Origin: Runella sp. SP2
GTDB lineage: Bacteria > Bacteroidota > Bacteroidia > Cytophagales > Spirosomataceae
Direction of reading: 5' to 3'
NCBI RefSeq assembly: GCF_003711225.1
Contig: NZ_CP031030.1
Location: 1,612,001-1,676,000 of the forward strand
DNA length: 64,000 bases
Positions within the stretch are counted from its first letter, which is position 1. The number at the start of each line of letters is the position of its first letter. Below, piece by piece: positions 37,900-46,609 of the stretch. The notes under the pieces were generated by a model that was not told the origin of the DNA, made no database searches, and saw only the letters and a program-made list of their open reading frames with translations. Position numbers and translations under genes: made by a program.

Positions 37900-39408
37900 A
37901 TGAAAAAAGGAACGTTGCTCCTAAGTTTATTGATCAGTGGCTTCTCGGCGTTTTGCCAAGATAACCTCACCGAAAGACAACAAATTGAGAATACGATTCA
38001 GCTTTATTTTGATGGCTGGGCGACTGGCGATACCACCAAAGTGGGGAAGGCCATGCACGCTTCTTGCCACCTGAAAAATTACCGAGATGGGAAGTTTATC
38101 GACTATTCAAGAAACCAGTACCTCAGCTTTTTCAAGCCACACCCACGACCCAAAAACCTGACCACGCGCATTGTAGCCATTGACGTAACCGACAATATGG
38201 GAAGCGCAAAAGTGGAAATCAGTACCGAAAAAGACCTGTTTACCGATTATTTTAACCTCATGAAAACCAATGAAGGCTGGTTGATTGCGGATAAAGTTTC
38301 TACCCGAAAGTCGCACAGGGTCTTTGATATAAACGCTATTCAACTTCAAAAAGAAACCATTGTGGAAGGATTAAAACGTCCTTGGAGTATGGCTTTTATC
38401 TCCGAAGAAGAAGCACTGATTTCGGAAAAAGAGGGTGATTTAGTACTGTTGAATTTAGTGACCAAAGAACGAAAAACGATTCAGGGCTTTCCGACCGACT
38501 TGGAAGATAGCCTTGGGGGTTTTGGAGATAACACGGGTAAGTTTGAGGTATTGCTTGACCCTGATTTTAAAAATAATAAATACCTCTTTTTGTCTTATGC
38601 TGCCAAAAGTGCGAAAGGCAGAACTACCAAAATTATCAGAGCTGTGCTAGAAAATGGGGTTTTGAGCCAAATAAAAGTACTTTTTGTGGCCGAACCTTTT
38701 ACGTTTGAACGCGTACATTATGGTGGAGGAATGGCCTTTGGTAGCGACGGGAAATTGTATTTTACCATTGGCGAACGGCTTTTTAACGAAAAAGATGAGC
38801 CTGTACTTCCCATTGCTCAAAATAGAGAAGATAAAAGAGGTAAAATTTACCGCATCAATTCCGACGGAACAATTCCTAACGATAACCCTACTTTTGGAGA
38901 AAAAGCCATTCCTGGACTATACGCCATGGGTATCAGAGCGGCGCAAGGAATAACCCTCAATGTTAAAACCAACCAACTCTGGTTTAGTGAACACGGAATG
39001 CACCAAGGCGACGAAATAAACGTACTCAAGGCGGGGGCTAATTACGGTTGGCCGATGAAGACCACAGGGAAGTATCGTTATGCCGATTTTGCCCCAAAGC
39101 CTATTGCGGGAAATGTTTACACCGACCCCGTTTGGTCGTGGGCTCAAACGGTTGCACCTACGGGATTGCATTTTTATACGGGCAACGAATTTGCCGCTTG
39201 GAATCAAAATTTACTCGTGGGTGGTTTGTCAAAAGGTAGTTTGTGGCGGTTGGTCATTGAAGGTGAAACCGTGAAGAGTGCCGAAGAACTGTTTGTCGAT
39301 GACCGTTTGAGAATACGTAAGGTGGTACAAAGCCCGTTGGGGAAATTGTACCTGCTTTCGGACGAGGTGAATGGAAAGGTGATTAGGGTAAGGAATGCGG
39401 CGTTATAA
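37900..39408 (+). CDS. NTF2-like domain fused to PQQ-dependent sugar dehydrogenase-like propeller
   Basis: 502-residue exported protein with a signal peptide (MKKGTLLLSLLISGFSAFCQ). Residues about 25-145 form a lumazine-binding/NTF2-like domain (TERQQIENTIQLYFDGWATG, VDVTDNMGSAKVEIST). Residues about 150-500 are a GSDH/aldose sugar dehydrogenase-type six-bladed propeller: GLKRPWSMAFI, VHYGGGMAFGSDGKLYFTIG, RGKIYRINSDGTIP, HGMHQGDEINVLKAGANYGW. The canonical PQQ residues cannot be verified by eye. The fusion order is unusual. It could oxidise free sugars in the periplasm. Confidence 0.8.
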   Translation: MKKGTLLLSLLISGFSAFCQDNLTERQQIENTIQLYFDGWATGDTTKVGKAMHASCHLKNYRDGKFIDYSRNQYLSFFKPHPRPKNLTTRIVAIDVTDNMGSAKVEISTEKDLFTDYFNLMKTNEGWLIADKVSTRKSHRVFDINAIQLQKETIVEGLKRPWSMAFISEEEALISEKEGDLVLLNLVTKERKTIQGFPTDLEDSLGGFGDNTGKFEVLLDPDFKNNKYLFLSYAAKSAKGRTTKIIRAVLENGVLSQIKVLFVAEPFTFERVHYGGGMAFGSDGKLYFTIGERLFNEKDEPVLPIAQNREDKRGKIYRINSDGTIPNDNPTFGEKAIPGLYAMGIRAAQGITLNVKTNQLWFSEHGMHQGDEINVLKAGANYGWPMKTTGKYRYADFAPKPIAGNVYTDPVWSWAQTVAPTGLHFYTGNEFAAWNQNLLVGGLSKGSLWRLVIEGETVKSAEELFVDDRLRIRKVVQSPLGKLYLLSDEVNGKVIRVRNAAL

Positions 39409-39587
39409 AAACATAAACGTTAAGAACATTGTTAAGTAAATAATTTTATTTTTTGCTCGCAGAGTGCGCTGAATAATACAAGCGCAGATGTTCGTCGAAG
39501 TAATATAGCCAATCATCAGCGTTTTTCTGCGATTTCAATCTGCGCCAATCGGCGGGTAAAATTTAAAAAACTTACCTAACCACTGTA

Positions 39588-39932
39588 TTAAGAACTCGTT
39601 TCGTCAAAATAGCTAATTGCGACGCTGATGATGCTCAAAATCGAATAAATAACGGCGAAACGAGTTTTTCCTAGCCCTAAAAACGCCAACGTCCCGAGCG
39701 AAAACATCGCAATTTTGAACAGATTTAACCATGGAAATGGAATACGCATCGTTGATTTTGGAGCAGCGTATATTCCCCAAAGCGCTGCCAACACTCCAAA
39801 AAGTACAAGGGCATATATCCACTTTGTGGTGGTTGTTTTACCGACGGAATAGCCCCAAAAGGAGACACTAAAAAGAAGGAAAAGTTCTAAGCCAAAGGCT
39901 AGGAGGTAATTGGTATAGCGGAGGGCTTGCAT
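39588..39932 (-). CDS. YrdB-family (DUF2568) integral membrane protein
   Basis: 114 residues with four hydrophobic helices (YLLAFGLELFLLFSVSFWGY, WIYALVLFGVLAALWGIYAA, FKIAMFSLGTLAFLGLG, VIYSILSIISVAIS) and the conserved GIYAAPKSTMRIP loop of DUF2568/YrdB proteins. Function unknown. It is convergent with the dehydrogenase gene across a 179-bp gap and precedes no obvious partner; the acetyltransferase gene starts further upstream on the same strand. Confidence 0.8.
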   Translation of the reverse strand: MQALRYTNYLLAFGLELFLLFSVSFWGYSVGKTTTTKWIYALVLFGVLAALWGIYAAPKSTMRIPFPWLNLFKIAMFSLGTLAFLGLGKTRFAVIYSILSIISVAISYFDETSS

Positions 39933-39956
39933 GAGTAGTGAAGATTCTCTTATTGA

Positions 39957-40415
39957 TTAAAAATGTATTTTCATTCCTTCATGACTTGCCCGAAACCCTA
40001 AGTTCTCGTAAAACCGAATGGCGTCGGGACGTTTTTTATCCGTGGTAAGTTGGAGAAGGTGAGCGCCGCGTTCTTTTGAACGTTGAATTGCCCATTCAAA
40101 AAAAAGGTGTCCGATACCTTGGCCACGATAATCTTTGTGAATACGTACGGCCTCAATTTGAGCTCTGATTCCACCTTGGTAGGTCAAATAAGGGATGAAA
40201 GTCAATTGTAAAGTTCCAATAATTTCGGCATTTTCGTTTTCCACAACAATCAATTCTTGGTTTTCATCTTTGATAATATTGGCGAATGCTTGGTAATAAA
40301 TTTCGGGAAGTGGGTCTCGAAAATCTTCACGCAATTGCCCTAAATCATCATCGGCCAACATTTGTACAATGAAAAATACGTCTTCTTTCGTGGCTTTTCT
40401 AAATGTTAAATTCAT
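39957..40415 (-). CDS. GNAT-family N-acetyltransferase
   Basis: 152 residues starting at ATG 40415 (an upstream ATG would add eight residues). The acetyl-CoA binding site is visible as IHKDYRGQGIGHLFFEWAI (R/Q-x-x-G-x-G/A), preceded by IGTLQLTFIPYLTYQGG and followed by HLLQLTTDKKRPDAIRFYEN and the C-terminal LGFRASHEGMKIHF. It resembles small-molecule or aminoglycoside-like GNATs; the substrate is not predictable. It lies 30 bp before the AraC gene stop. Confidence 0.87.
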   Translation of the reverse strand: MNLTFRKATKEDVFFIVQMLADDDLGQLREDFRDPLPEIYYQAFANIIKDENQELIVVENENAEIIGTLQLTFIPYLTYQGGIRAQIEAVRIHKDYRGQGIGHLFFEWAIQRSKERGAHLLQLTTDKKRPDAIRFYENLGFRASHEGMKIHF

Positions 40416-40445
40416 AGAGGAATAGTAAAAAAGGAACAAACAAAT

Positions 40446-41285
40446 CTACAAAACAGGGGCTACATTTTTTCTAAAGGCAGTAGGATTGTTGCCCGTGTAT
40501 TTTCGGAATTGTTTGCAAAAATGACTTTCGTCCGTAAAACCAAATTCATGCGCAATTTCGGTCAAGGTCATGGAGCTGTAGAGAAGCCTGGCTTCAATCA
40601 ACTTGATGCGATGCTTTATGATAAATTGTTTGAGCGATTCTCCCGTTTGTTTTTTAAAAAAGATACTTACGTAAGTCGGCGCTAGGTGAAACTCCTCGGC
40701 AATTCGTTCCATACTGAGTTTTTCGGGCTCATAAATATGCTGTTTGATGTACCTCAATATCGCTTCGGCGGCATTCGATTCTTCCGATTTGGCGGGAGTT
40801 TGTTGGGAGAGGTTACGAGCCAAAATCAGCAAAATACTTCGCATCAAACTATCACGTAGTATCTCAAAATGTGCTGAGTGAGGGTTATCGTATTCTTTTT
40901 CAAGTACTTTGAGAAGTTCATGTAGTTTCTCTTTTTCTTGCTTGTCATGCACAATGCTTCCTCGGCTTTGGGTAGAAGTAAACAACAACGATTGAAAAAT
41001 TTGTTGCCAATATTTATCAGTATCAGTTTTGCTATACGATTCATTAAATCTAATAAAACAAAACTCGGTAATCGACTGTATATCAAACGAATGAAAGTCT
41101 TCTGGACCCAACAAAAATACATCTCCTTGCTCGTAAGGGTAAGTATTGCCATTGATGTTGTGGACACCAAACCCCTTCAAAATAAAGATGATTTCGTAAT
41201 AGGTATGCTTGTGTACGGGGTGTTCCCACTGAGAAGCTTCAAAATGGTAAATGTTAAAGGGAGTGTGCAAAACGTAGCGTTTCAT
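40446..41285 (-). CDS. AraC-family transcriptional regulator with cupin sensor
   Basis: 279 residues from ATG 41285. N-terminal cupin (HFEASQWEHPVHKHTYYEII, EQGDVFLLGPEDFHSFD) and C-terminal double HTH (MERIAEEFHLAPTYVSIFFK, LLYSSMTLTEIAHEFGFTDE, HFCKQFRKYTGNNPTAF). The pattern is that of sugar-responsive regulators such as RhaS/MelR-like proteins. It is divergent from the Dabb gene at 41476. Confidence 0.88.
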   Translation of the reverse strand: MKRYVLHTPFNIYHFEASQWEHPVHKHTYYEIIFILKGFGVHNINGNTYPYEQGDVFLLGPEDFHSFDIQSITEFCFIRFNESYSKTDTDKYWQQIFQSLLFTSTQSRGSIVHDKQEKEKLHELLKVLEKEYDNPHSAHFEILRDSLMRSILLILARNLSQQTPAKSEESNAAEAILRYIKQHIYEPEKLSMERIAEEFHLAPTYVSIFFKKQTGESLKQFIIKHRIKLIEARLLYSSMTLTEIAHEFGFTDESHFCKQFRKYTGNNPTAFRKNVAPVL

Positions 41286-41475
41286 CGAAAGTAGGTGCGT
41301 TATTTTTACCAAAATAACATGGATTTTTACAGAAAGTAACAACGATATTCACCCTAATTTTGCCAAACAATGCTTTAATAAAGTTTTTCTCGCATTGACC
41401 TATAATGAAATTGTACAGAATCGACCACGAAATGCTAAGGCTGAATGGAAGATTAAAACAAAAAAACAACAGAAG

Positions 41476-41877
41476 ATGAAAGTGGTAAAAAGACGTTCGA
41501 TGCTGAAAAAAGCCCTCCTTGCCTCGGCGGCTTCGGTGGCTACCTTGTCAGCGGAAGCAAAAAAAGACAAAAAAGTGTTTGTCCATCACGTATATTTTTG
41601 GTTGAAAAACCCTTCAAATGAGGCCGACCGCGCCAAGTTAATCGAAGGATTGACGGCTCTGGCGAAGGTACCAACGATTCGGATGCACAACATTGGTACA
41701 CCTGCAACTACCAATCGTAGCGTCATTGAGCGCAGCTATGCAGTGTCTTGGTTGTGCTTTTTTGACAATTTGGAAGAAGAGGAAATTTACCAAAAACACC
41801 CTATTCACCTCAAGTTTGTAGAAGAATACTCGCACCTTTGGGAAAAGGTAATCGTTTATGATTCGGTGCAGGTGTAG
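41476..41877 (+). CDS. Dabb-family (stress-responsive alpha/beta-barrel) exported protein
   Basis: 133 residues from ATG 41476. An N-terminal Tat-like or Sec signal (KRRSMLKKALLASAASVATL) precedes a Dabb domain: FVHHVYFWLKNPSNEADRAK, LAKVPTIRMHNIGTPA, SYAVSWLCFFDNLEEEEIYQ, HPIHLKFVEEYSHLW. Dabb proteins are dimeric alpha/beta barrels of varied or unknown function. A perfect -7-like TAATTTTG lies at 41355-41362, but without a clear -33. Divergent from the AraC gene, which may control it. Confidence 0.82.
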   Translation: MKVVKRRSMLKKALLASAASVATLSAEAKKDKKVFVHHVYFWLKNPSNEADRAKLIEGLTALAKVPTIRMHNIGTPATTNRSVIERSYAVSWLCFFDNLEEEEIYQKHPIHLKFVEEYSHLWEKVIVYDSVQV

Positions 41878-41897
41878 TACAGGTAGGAAGTATTTTC

Positions 41898-41927
41898 AAA
41901 GGGAACATGTTAGGTTATGTTCCCTTT
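41898..41927. terminator. Bidirectional terminator between Dabb and serine acetyltransferase genes
   Basis: AAAGGGAACAT (41898-41908) pairs perfectly with ATGTTCCCTTT (41917-41927), 8-nt loop, flanked by T- and A-rich runs on both sides, between convergent genes. Confidence 0.75.
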
Positions 41928-42014
41928 AAAATTTTATAATTCTAAGTAATCAAGAGCAAAACTTAATATAATTCGTCGATTTTGAACGGATAACTATTAA
42001 CAGATAACGGTTAA

Positions 42015-42821
42015 CTAAAATACTGTTTGACGAATTTTGACTTCACTTTGGTGATAAACCTGCGAATACGGCTGCACACTGGCTGTTACCCAAGCGTTTC
42101 CGCCGATGATAGAATCATTACCGATCACGGTTTTTCCCCCTAAAATAGTGGCATTGGCATAAATGACCACGTTATCCTCAATGGTTGGGTGTCGCTTGGT
42201 TTCTGCCAATGATTTTGATACACTCAAAGCACCCAGTGTGACCCCCTGATATATTTTTACGTTGTTCCCTATTTCGGTTGTTTCGCCAATGACGACCCCC
42301 GTGCCGTGGTCAATAAAAAAAGATTTTCCAATAGATGCTTTGGGGTGGATGTCAATGCCCGTCAACCCGTGGGCGTATTCGGTCAACATCCGTGGTAGAA
42401 GTGGAACGTCCAAGTCAACCATAGCGTGGGCTAAACGATAGACTGCGATGGCATAAAAACCAGGATAGACCGCAATTACCTCTTCAATGCCGATGGATGC
42501 GGGGTCGTTATCAGAGATAGCTTGTGCGTCTAGCAGCAGATTTTCGTAAATGTCAGGAAGCTGTTCCATGAACTGCTCCGTAACCGCCTCATGATTCGTT
42601 CCAAGATTGCCGTTAAGGGGTTCCAACAAACACAAAAGCCGTTGCTGAAGCTTGGCGTAGGCATCAGGTAAATTGGTGGCTGAGCGCGAACAATCTTGGG
42701 TGATGGGAAATAAAAACCGCATCATTTCTTCGACAAACTTCCCAACTTCGTTGCGGGAGGGCAAACGATACTGATAGCGGGTGTTTTGCTCGGCGAGACG
42801 TTTAAAAAAAGTGTTTGACAA
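42015..42821 (-). CDS. cysE: Serine O-acetyltransferase
   Basis: Makes O-acetylserine from serine and acetyl-CoA in cysteine synthesis. 268 residues from a TTG at 42821 (no ATG is available upstream before a stop, and [12 protein letters not shown] resembles other family N-termini). The C-terminal left-handed beta-helix shows hexapeptide repeats with the catalytic His/Asp region [20 protein letters not shown], then [20 protein letters not shown] and [20 protein letters not shown]. It is an EpsC-like long form. Its start is 3 bp from the ATG of the divergent ApbE gene. The nearby Crp-PDO block also touches sulfur metabolism. Confidence 0.9.
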   Translation of the reverse strand: MSNTFFKRLAEQNTRYQYRLPSRNEVGKFVEEMMRFLFPITQDCSRSATNLPDAYAKLQQRLLCLLEPLNGNLGTNHEAVTEQFMEQLPDIYENLLLDAQAISDNDPASIGIEEVIAVYPGFYAIAVYRLAHAMVDLDVPLLPRMLTEYAHGLTGIDIHPKASIGKSFFIDHGTGVVIGETTEIGNNVKIYQGVTLGALSVSKSLAETKRHPTIEDNVVIYANATILGGKTVIGNDSIIGGNAWVTASVQPYSQVYHQSEVKIRQTVF

Positions 42822-42824
42822 CGT

Positions 42825-43919
42825 ATGGAAGAATTTTTATACTTGAGATACCAAAAACCGTGCAAAAAGGTTCAACTTTGGCGGTTATTTGAAAAATATA
42901 TCTACCTATTCATAAATTCGTTTTTTGTGCGTCGCTTTAGTTTGTTCATTTTTACTTTGGTGTGTTTAGTGTCGTTAAAAACGTCAGGACAACAACCTAC
43001 TTCGCTTCGTCGATATGCCTACGCCCGAAATGCCATGGGTTCGGAGTTTAATCTGGTTTTTTATGCCCCAGGAGATTCGCTTGCAAAAGTAGCCTCCGAC
43101 AGTGCCTTTGCGAGGATTCAGTACCTTAACTCGCTTTTAAGTGATTATTTGGACGGAAGTGAAGTTAATCGACTTTCGGAAACGGCAGGAACGGGGCAAC
43201 GTTTCTACGCAAGCCCCATTTTGTTTGAACTTTTGGTGCAATCTCAGCAGCTTAGCCGCCAAACTAATGGTGCTTTTGACGTTACCGTTGGGCCAGTTGT
43301 CCAGCTGTGGCGTCGGGCGATTCGGCGCAACTATTTTCCCGATAAATCCCAACTCAAAGAAGCGCGCGACGCGGTAGGGTATCGTTTGGTTCAGCTTAGA
43401 GCCAAAGACCGTTCAGTGGTTTTAAAGCGAAAAAAAATGCGGATAGATTTTGGGGCAATAGGGAAAGGATATGCGGCTGATGACTGCTTGGAGGTGCTTA
43501 AATCGTTTGGAATTAATCGTGCTTTCTTGGACGCAGGCGGAGATTTGGCCATTGGTGATGCTCCCCCAGAGAAAGAAGGTTGGAGCATTGAGGTAAGTTC
43601 GGGCGGAGGAGATACTACTGCTACACACATACTAACTTTGAAAAATTGTGGCGTAGCCACTTCGGGAAGTACTTATCGGCATTTCGATTACAAGGGTGTT
43701 CGCTATTCACACATCGTGAGTCCTTTTACGGGGGTTGGTCTAACCACTCATACCCGTACAACTGTCATAGCTCCAACTGGTACAGCTGCCGACGCATTGG
43801 CTACTGCTTTTAGTGTGTTGGGAATTGAAAAAGGTAAAAAAGTAGCCAAGCGCTTGAAGGGTACAGAGGTGTGGCTTTTGGAACAAAACGCTAGTAAAAA
43901 AGCGCACTATAAATACTGA
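42825..43919 (+). CDS. apbE: FAD:protein FMN transferase (ApbE)
   Basis: Flavinyl transferase that attaches FMN covalently to extracytoplasmic proteins. 364 residues from ATG 42825, but a GTG at 42927 (330 residues, [20 protein letters not shown]) gives a cleaner signal peptide and would leave room for a promoter between it and the divergent serine acetyltransferase. Motifs: [72 protein letters not shown] and the Mg/FAD-binding [16 protein letters not shown]. No obvious flavinylated partner is in the window. Confidence 0.9.
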   Translation: MEEFLYLRYQKPCKKVQLWRLFEKYIYLFINSFFVRRFSLFIFTLVCLVSLKTSGQQPTSLRRYAYARNAMGSEFNLVFYAPGDSLAKVASDSAFARIQYLNSLLSDYLDGSEVNRLSETAGTGQRFYASPILFELLVQSQQLSRQTNGAFDVTVGPVVQLWRRAIRRNYFPDKSQLKEARDAVGYRLVQLRAKDRSVVLKRKKMRIDFGAIGKGYAADDCLEVLKSFGINRAFLDAGGDLAIGDAPPEKEGWSIEVSSGGGDTTATHILTLKNCGVATSGSTYRHFDYKGVRYSHIVSPFTGVGLTTHTRTTVIAPTGTAADALATAFSVLGIEKGKKVAKRLKGTEVWLLEQNASKKAHYKY

Positions 43920-43921
43920 TT

Positions 43922-44830
43922 TTATTGGGCAGATTGGCGGTATTCTTTGGGCGTTTTACCTGTTTCTGCCTTGAAAAAACGACTAAAGTCGCTGGGGTCG
44001 AGCTTACCAATTTTGAAAGCAATGTCGGCTATGGAAAGGTTACTTTGTTTTAGTAAAACTTTGGCTTCCAATACCCGCATTTCATCCAACAAATCGTGGG
44101 CGCTTTTCCCCGTGACAGCCTTCACACATTTGTGGAGGTGATTGGGCGAGACAGACAACAGCTCGGCGTATTCGGATACGGTATGTTTTTCGTAAATATG
44201 CTGAGAAAGTGCTGCTTTGAAACGTTCCGTCATCCGAACAGCAGCGTTGCCAATGGGTTTTTCTAGGGGACGAACAAATTGGTTTACCTCCGTAAATAAG
44301 GTAAATAGATAAGAGGCAACCAAACAAAATTGTTCTTCGGAAATAGCTTGGTTAATTTGCAGGAGCCGCTCAAAGATTTGCAAGATAGCTAGGTGACGTT
44401 CTTGGCTAAGTTTAACTACTGGGGAACCTGCTAATTGAAGAAAAGAAAAGATTTGTAATGTTTCTGATTTCCAAGGTGATATGCTAAAAATGTCACTACT
44501 AAAGTGACAATAAAAACCTTCAGCGTCGTCGCTGATTTCATCCAAAGAGGTGATTTGAAAAGCAGGTAAAAAAAAGAACGAACCTGCCCTAATCTCGTAT
44601 TTAGTAAGTGCTTTTCGACGGGTAATGCTACCTTTGGTTAAGAAAACAAAAAACGTAACTGAGCGTCGGTGAGGAGCTTGAGGAATGATGAGGTGCTTTT
44701 TGTAATCTTCTAACCGAATGACGTGGAACTGATTAAAAAATGGTCGCTGCGTGTTTTTCCATACCAAGGTATCAAACACATAGTCGTCGAATTCAGCGGG
44801 TTTAAGAAGTGGAATTTGGGTGGCTTTCAT
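43922..44830 (-). CDS. AraC-family transcriptional regulator
   Basis: 302 residues: N-terminal cupin-like domain (RRSVTFFVFLTKGSITRRKA, FFFLPAFQITSLDE) and C-terminal HTH_18 (VSEYAELLSVSPNHLHKCVK, VLLKQSNLSIADIAFKIGKL, DFSRFFKAETGKTPKEYRQ). Its start codon is only 17 bp from that of the divergent Crp/Fnr gene, so control sites must lie inside one of the coding regions or the genes use leaderless or overlapping promoters. Confidence 0.88.
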   Translation of the reverse strand: MKATQIPLLKPAEFDDYVFDTLVWKNTQRPFFNQFHVIRLEDYKKHLIIPQAPHRRSVTFFVFLTKGSITRRKALTKYEIRAGSFFFLPAFQITSLDEISDDAEGFYCHFSSDIFSISPWKSETLQIFSFLQLAGSPVVKLSQERHLAILQIFERLLQINQAISEEQFCLVASYLFTLFTEVNQFVRPLEKPIGNAAVRMTERFKAALSQHIYEKHTVSEYAELLSVSPNHLHKCVKAVTGKSAHDLLDEMRVLEAKVLLKQSNLSIADIAFKIGKLDPSDFSRFFKAETGKTPKEYRQSAQ

Positions 44831-44847
44831 ACAAATTTTAACAAACT

Positions 44848-45414
44848 ATGAATGAGCTTTTCGTTTTTTTTGATGCTTTTCAGAAGCTTTCTATGCCAGA
44901 AAAAGAGGCGATTGAAAGGCTTTGTACTGAAATAAAATTGAAAAAAAACGACGAATTGCAGCCCATCGGTCATACATGTCGCAACATTTACTTTGTTAAA
45001 AAGGGAATAGCACGCATTTACTACTACAAAGACGGTACCGAGGTGACAGAATCTTTTTCATTTGAAGGTAGCATCATAGTGAGAGTAGAGAGTTTATTTC
45101 TTGGAATTCCGTCGCGAAAAGCCATCCAGATTGTTGAAGAAGCGGAAATTATAGCCATTCAAACACCTGCCTTATTTCGACTGTATGATACGTTTCCTAT
45201 GGTTGAACGTCTTTTTCGGAAAGTTTTTGAAAAAGGCTACGTTGAAGCAGTTCAACGACTTGAAAGTTTGCAATTTCACACAGCAGAGGAGCGCTATTTG
45301 GCCCTTATTGAGGATATTCCTAATGCTGTTCGGCGAATTCCTCTCAAATACATTGCTTCCTATTTGGGGATTTCCCAAGTGAGTTTGAGTAGAATTAGGG
45401 CAACAGTAAAGTGA
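44848..45414 (+). CDS. Crp/Fnr-family transcriptional regulator
   Basis: 188 residues: N-terminal cyclic-nucleotide-binding-like beta-roll (ELQPIGHTCRNIYFVKKGIA, FEGSIIVRVESLFLGIPSRK) and a C-terminal winged HTH (LEDIPNAVRRIPLKYIASYL, GISQVSLSRIRATVK). No Fe-S cysteines are clustered. It lies directly upstream (73 bp) of the PDO-rhodanese gene on the same strand and probably controls it. Ligand unknown. Confidence 0.88.
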   Translation: MNELFVFFDAFQKLSMPEKEAIERLCTEIKLKKNDELQPIGHTCRNIYFVKKGIARIYYYKDGTEVTESFSFEGSIIVRVESLFLGIPSRKAIQIVEEAEIIAIQTPALFRLYDTFPMVERLFRKVFEKGYVEAVQRLESLQFHTAEERYLALIEDIPNAVRRIPLKYIASYLGISQVSLSRIRATVK

Positions 45415-45487
45415 TTTTTTAACAAATGTAAAAGGAATCGGTTTAAGGGAGTTTGACCTTTGTGGAATGTATTAAACTTTTCTCACA

Positions 45488-46600
45488 ATGACATCGAACA
45501 ATACAACTGAAATTGACAGCCAAACCCTTTCAAACTGGCTCAAAGCAGGCAAAAATGTATCTATTCTTGACATTCGCTCTTTATCAGAACGAGCTGAATG
45601 GCGCATTCCTCAAAGCCTCCATGCTGATGTGTATGATGCACTAAAAGCAGGCAATGAAAAAGCCTTAGATTTTCTCAGTTTTGATAAAAATATCCCAGTT
45701 GTTTCGCTGTGTGCAGGTGGTAAACTGAGCCTTTTTGCCACTGAAATTCTATCGCGAAAGGGTTATGAAGCCTACTCGCTATCAGGAGGTATGAAAGCGT
45801 GGAACTATGCTTGGGATACTGCTATAGTACAGATGGAGAATGTTACTATACTTCAAATCAGGCGGGTAGCGAAGGGGTGTTTGTCTTATCTCATTGGTTC
45901 AGGAGAGCAGGCTATGGTAATTGATGCGTCACTTGATCCTTATGTTTATATGAATTTAGCAACCGAAAATGGATGGAAAATTGAGTATGCAACCGATACC
46001 CACATTCACGCTGATTATGTTTCCAGAACTAAAGAACTTGTCCAAGCTAGTGGTGCAAAGCATCTTATGATTGGCACAGCCAATGTTTTGTATGATTTCG
46101 TACCAGTTACAAATGAGGAAATTATTAAAATTGGGGATACCCATTTACAAGTACTGCACACTCCTGGGCATACCTATGAAAGCGTTTCGTGGGTACTTAC
46201 AGACAAGGCATTATTTACTGGGGATACCTTATTTACTGACGGTATCGGTCGCCCAGATTTGAAGGCAGATGAGGAAGAGTCCAAAAGCAAAGCAATAATG
46301 CTGTTTAGTTCGTTACAACAACTTATGGCATTCGACAGTCGTATGATGGTATTTCCTGCACATGTTTCAAAGTCCATCGTTTTGGGTCAAGAAGCCATCA
46401 CTGCCACTTTGGAACAACTGAAAAATGATATTGCAGCTCTTTCGCTCGAAAAACAGGATTTTGTCAATGGTATTTTAGCCAATCTTCCGCCCACTCCACC
46501 CAATTATTTAACGATTGCCGAAATCAATCGAAAAGGTAACTCCACCGAATATAATTTAGCTGACCTTGAGGCAGGAGCCAATCGTTGTGCTATTCAATAA
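45488..46600 (+). CDS. Rhodanese and MBL-fold persulfide dioxygenase-like fusion
   Basis: 370 residues combine a rhodanese (1-110) with active-site Cys75 in VVSLCAGGKLS and an MBL-fold hydrolase (about 115-340) of the persulfide dioxygenase/ETHE1 group. Metal motif: DTHIHADYVSR (170-180; HxHxD with Tyr replacing the second His of HxHxDH), plus HTPGHTYES and GDTLFTDGIGRPD. In ETHE1 enzymes iron is held by one His of the HxH motif, a later His and an Asp, so the Tyr is compatible with activity. It likely detoxifies glutathione persulfide or sulfide. It is followed after 9 bp by an MFS gene. Confidence 0.88.
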   Translation: MTSNNTTEIDSQTLSNWLKAGKNVSILDIRSLSERAEWRIPQSLHADVYDALKAGNEKALDFLSFDKNIPVVSLCAGGKLSLFATEILSRKGYEAYSLSGGMKAWNYAWDTAIVQMENVTILQIRRVAKGCLSYLIGSGEQAMVIDASLDPYVYMNLATENGWKIEYATDTHIHADYVSRTKELVQASGAKHLMIGTANVLYDFVPVTNEEIIKIGDTHLQVLHTPGHTYESVSWVLTDKALFTGDTLFTDGIGRPDLKADEEESKSKAIMLFSSLQQLMAFDSRMMVFPAHVSKSIVLGQEAITATLEQLKNDIAALSLEKQDFVNGILANLPPTPPNYLTIAEINRKGNSTEYNLADLEAGANRCAIQ

Positions 46601-46609
46601 TGTAACTAT

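Noticed and set aside
39409..39587. CGCAGA-rich repeats between the dehydrogenase and YrdB genes as a CRISPR or MITE
   Set aside because: No regular spacing, no terminal inverted repeats found; at most a degenerate repeat.
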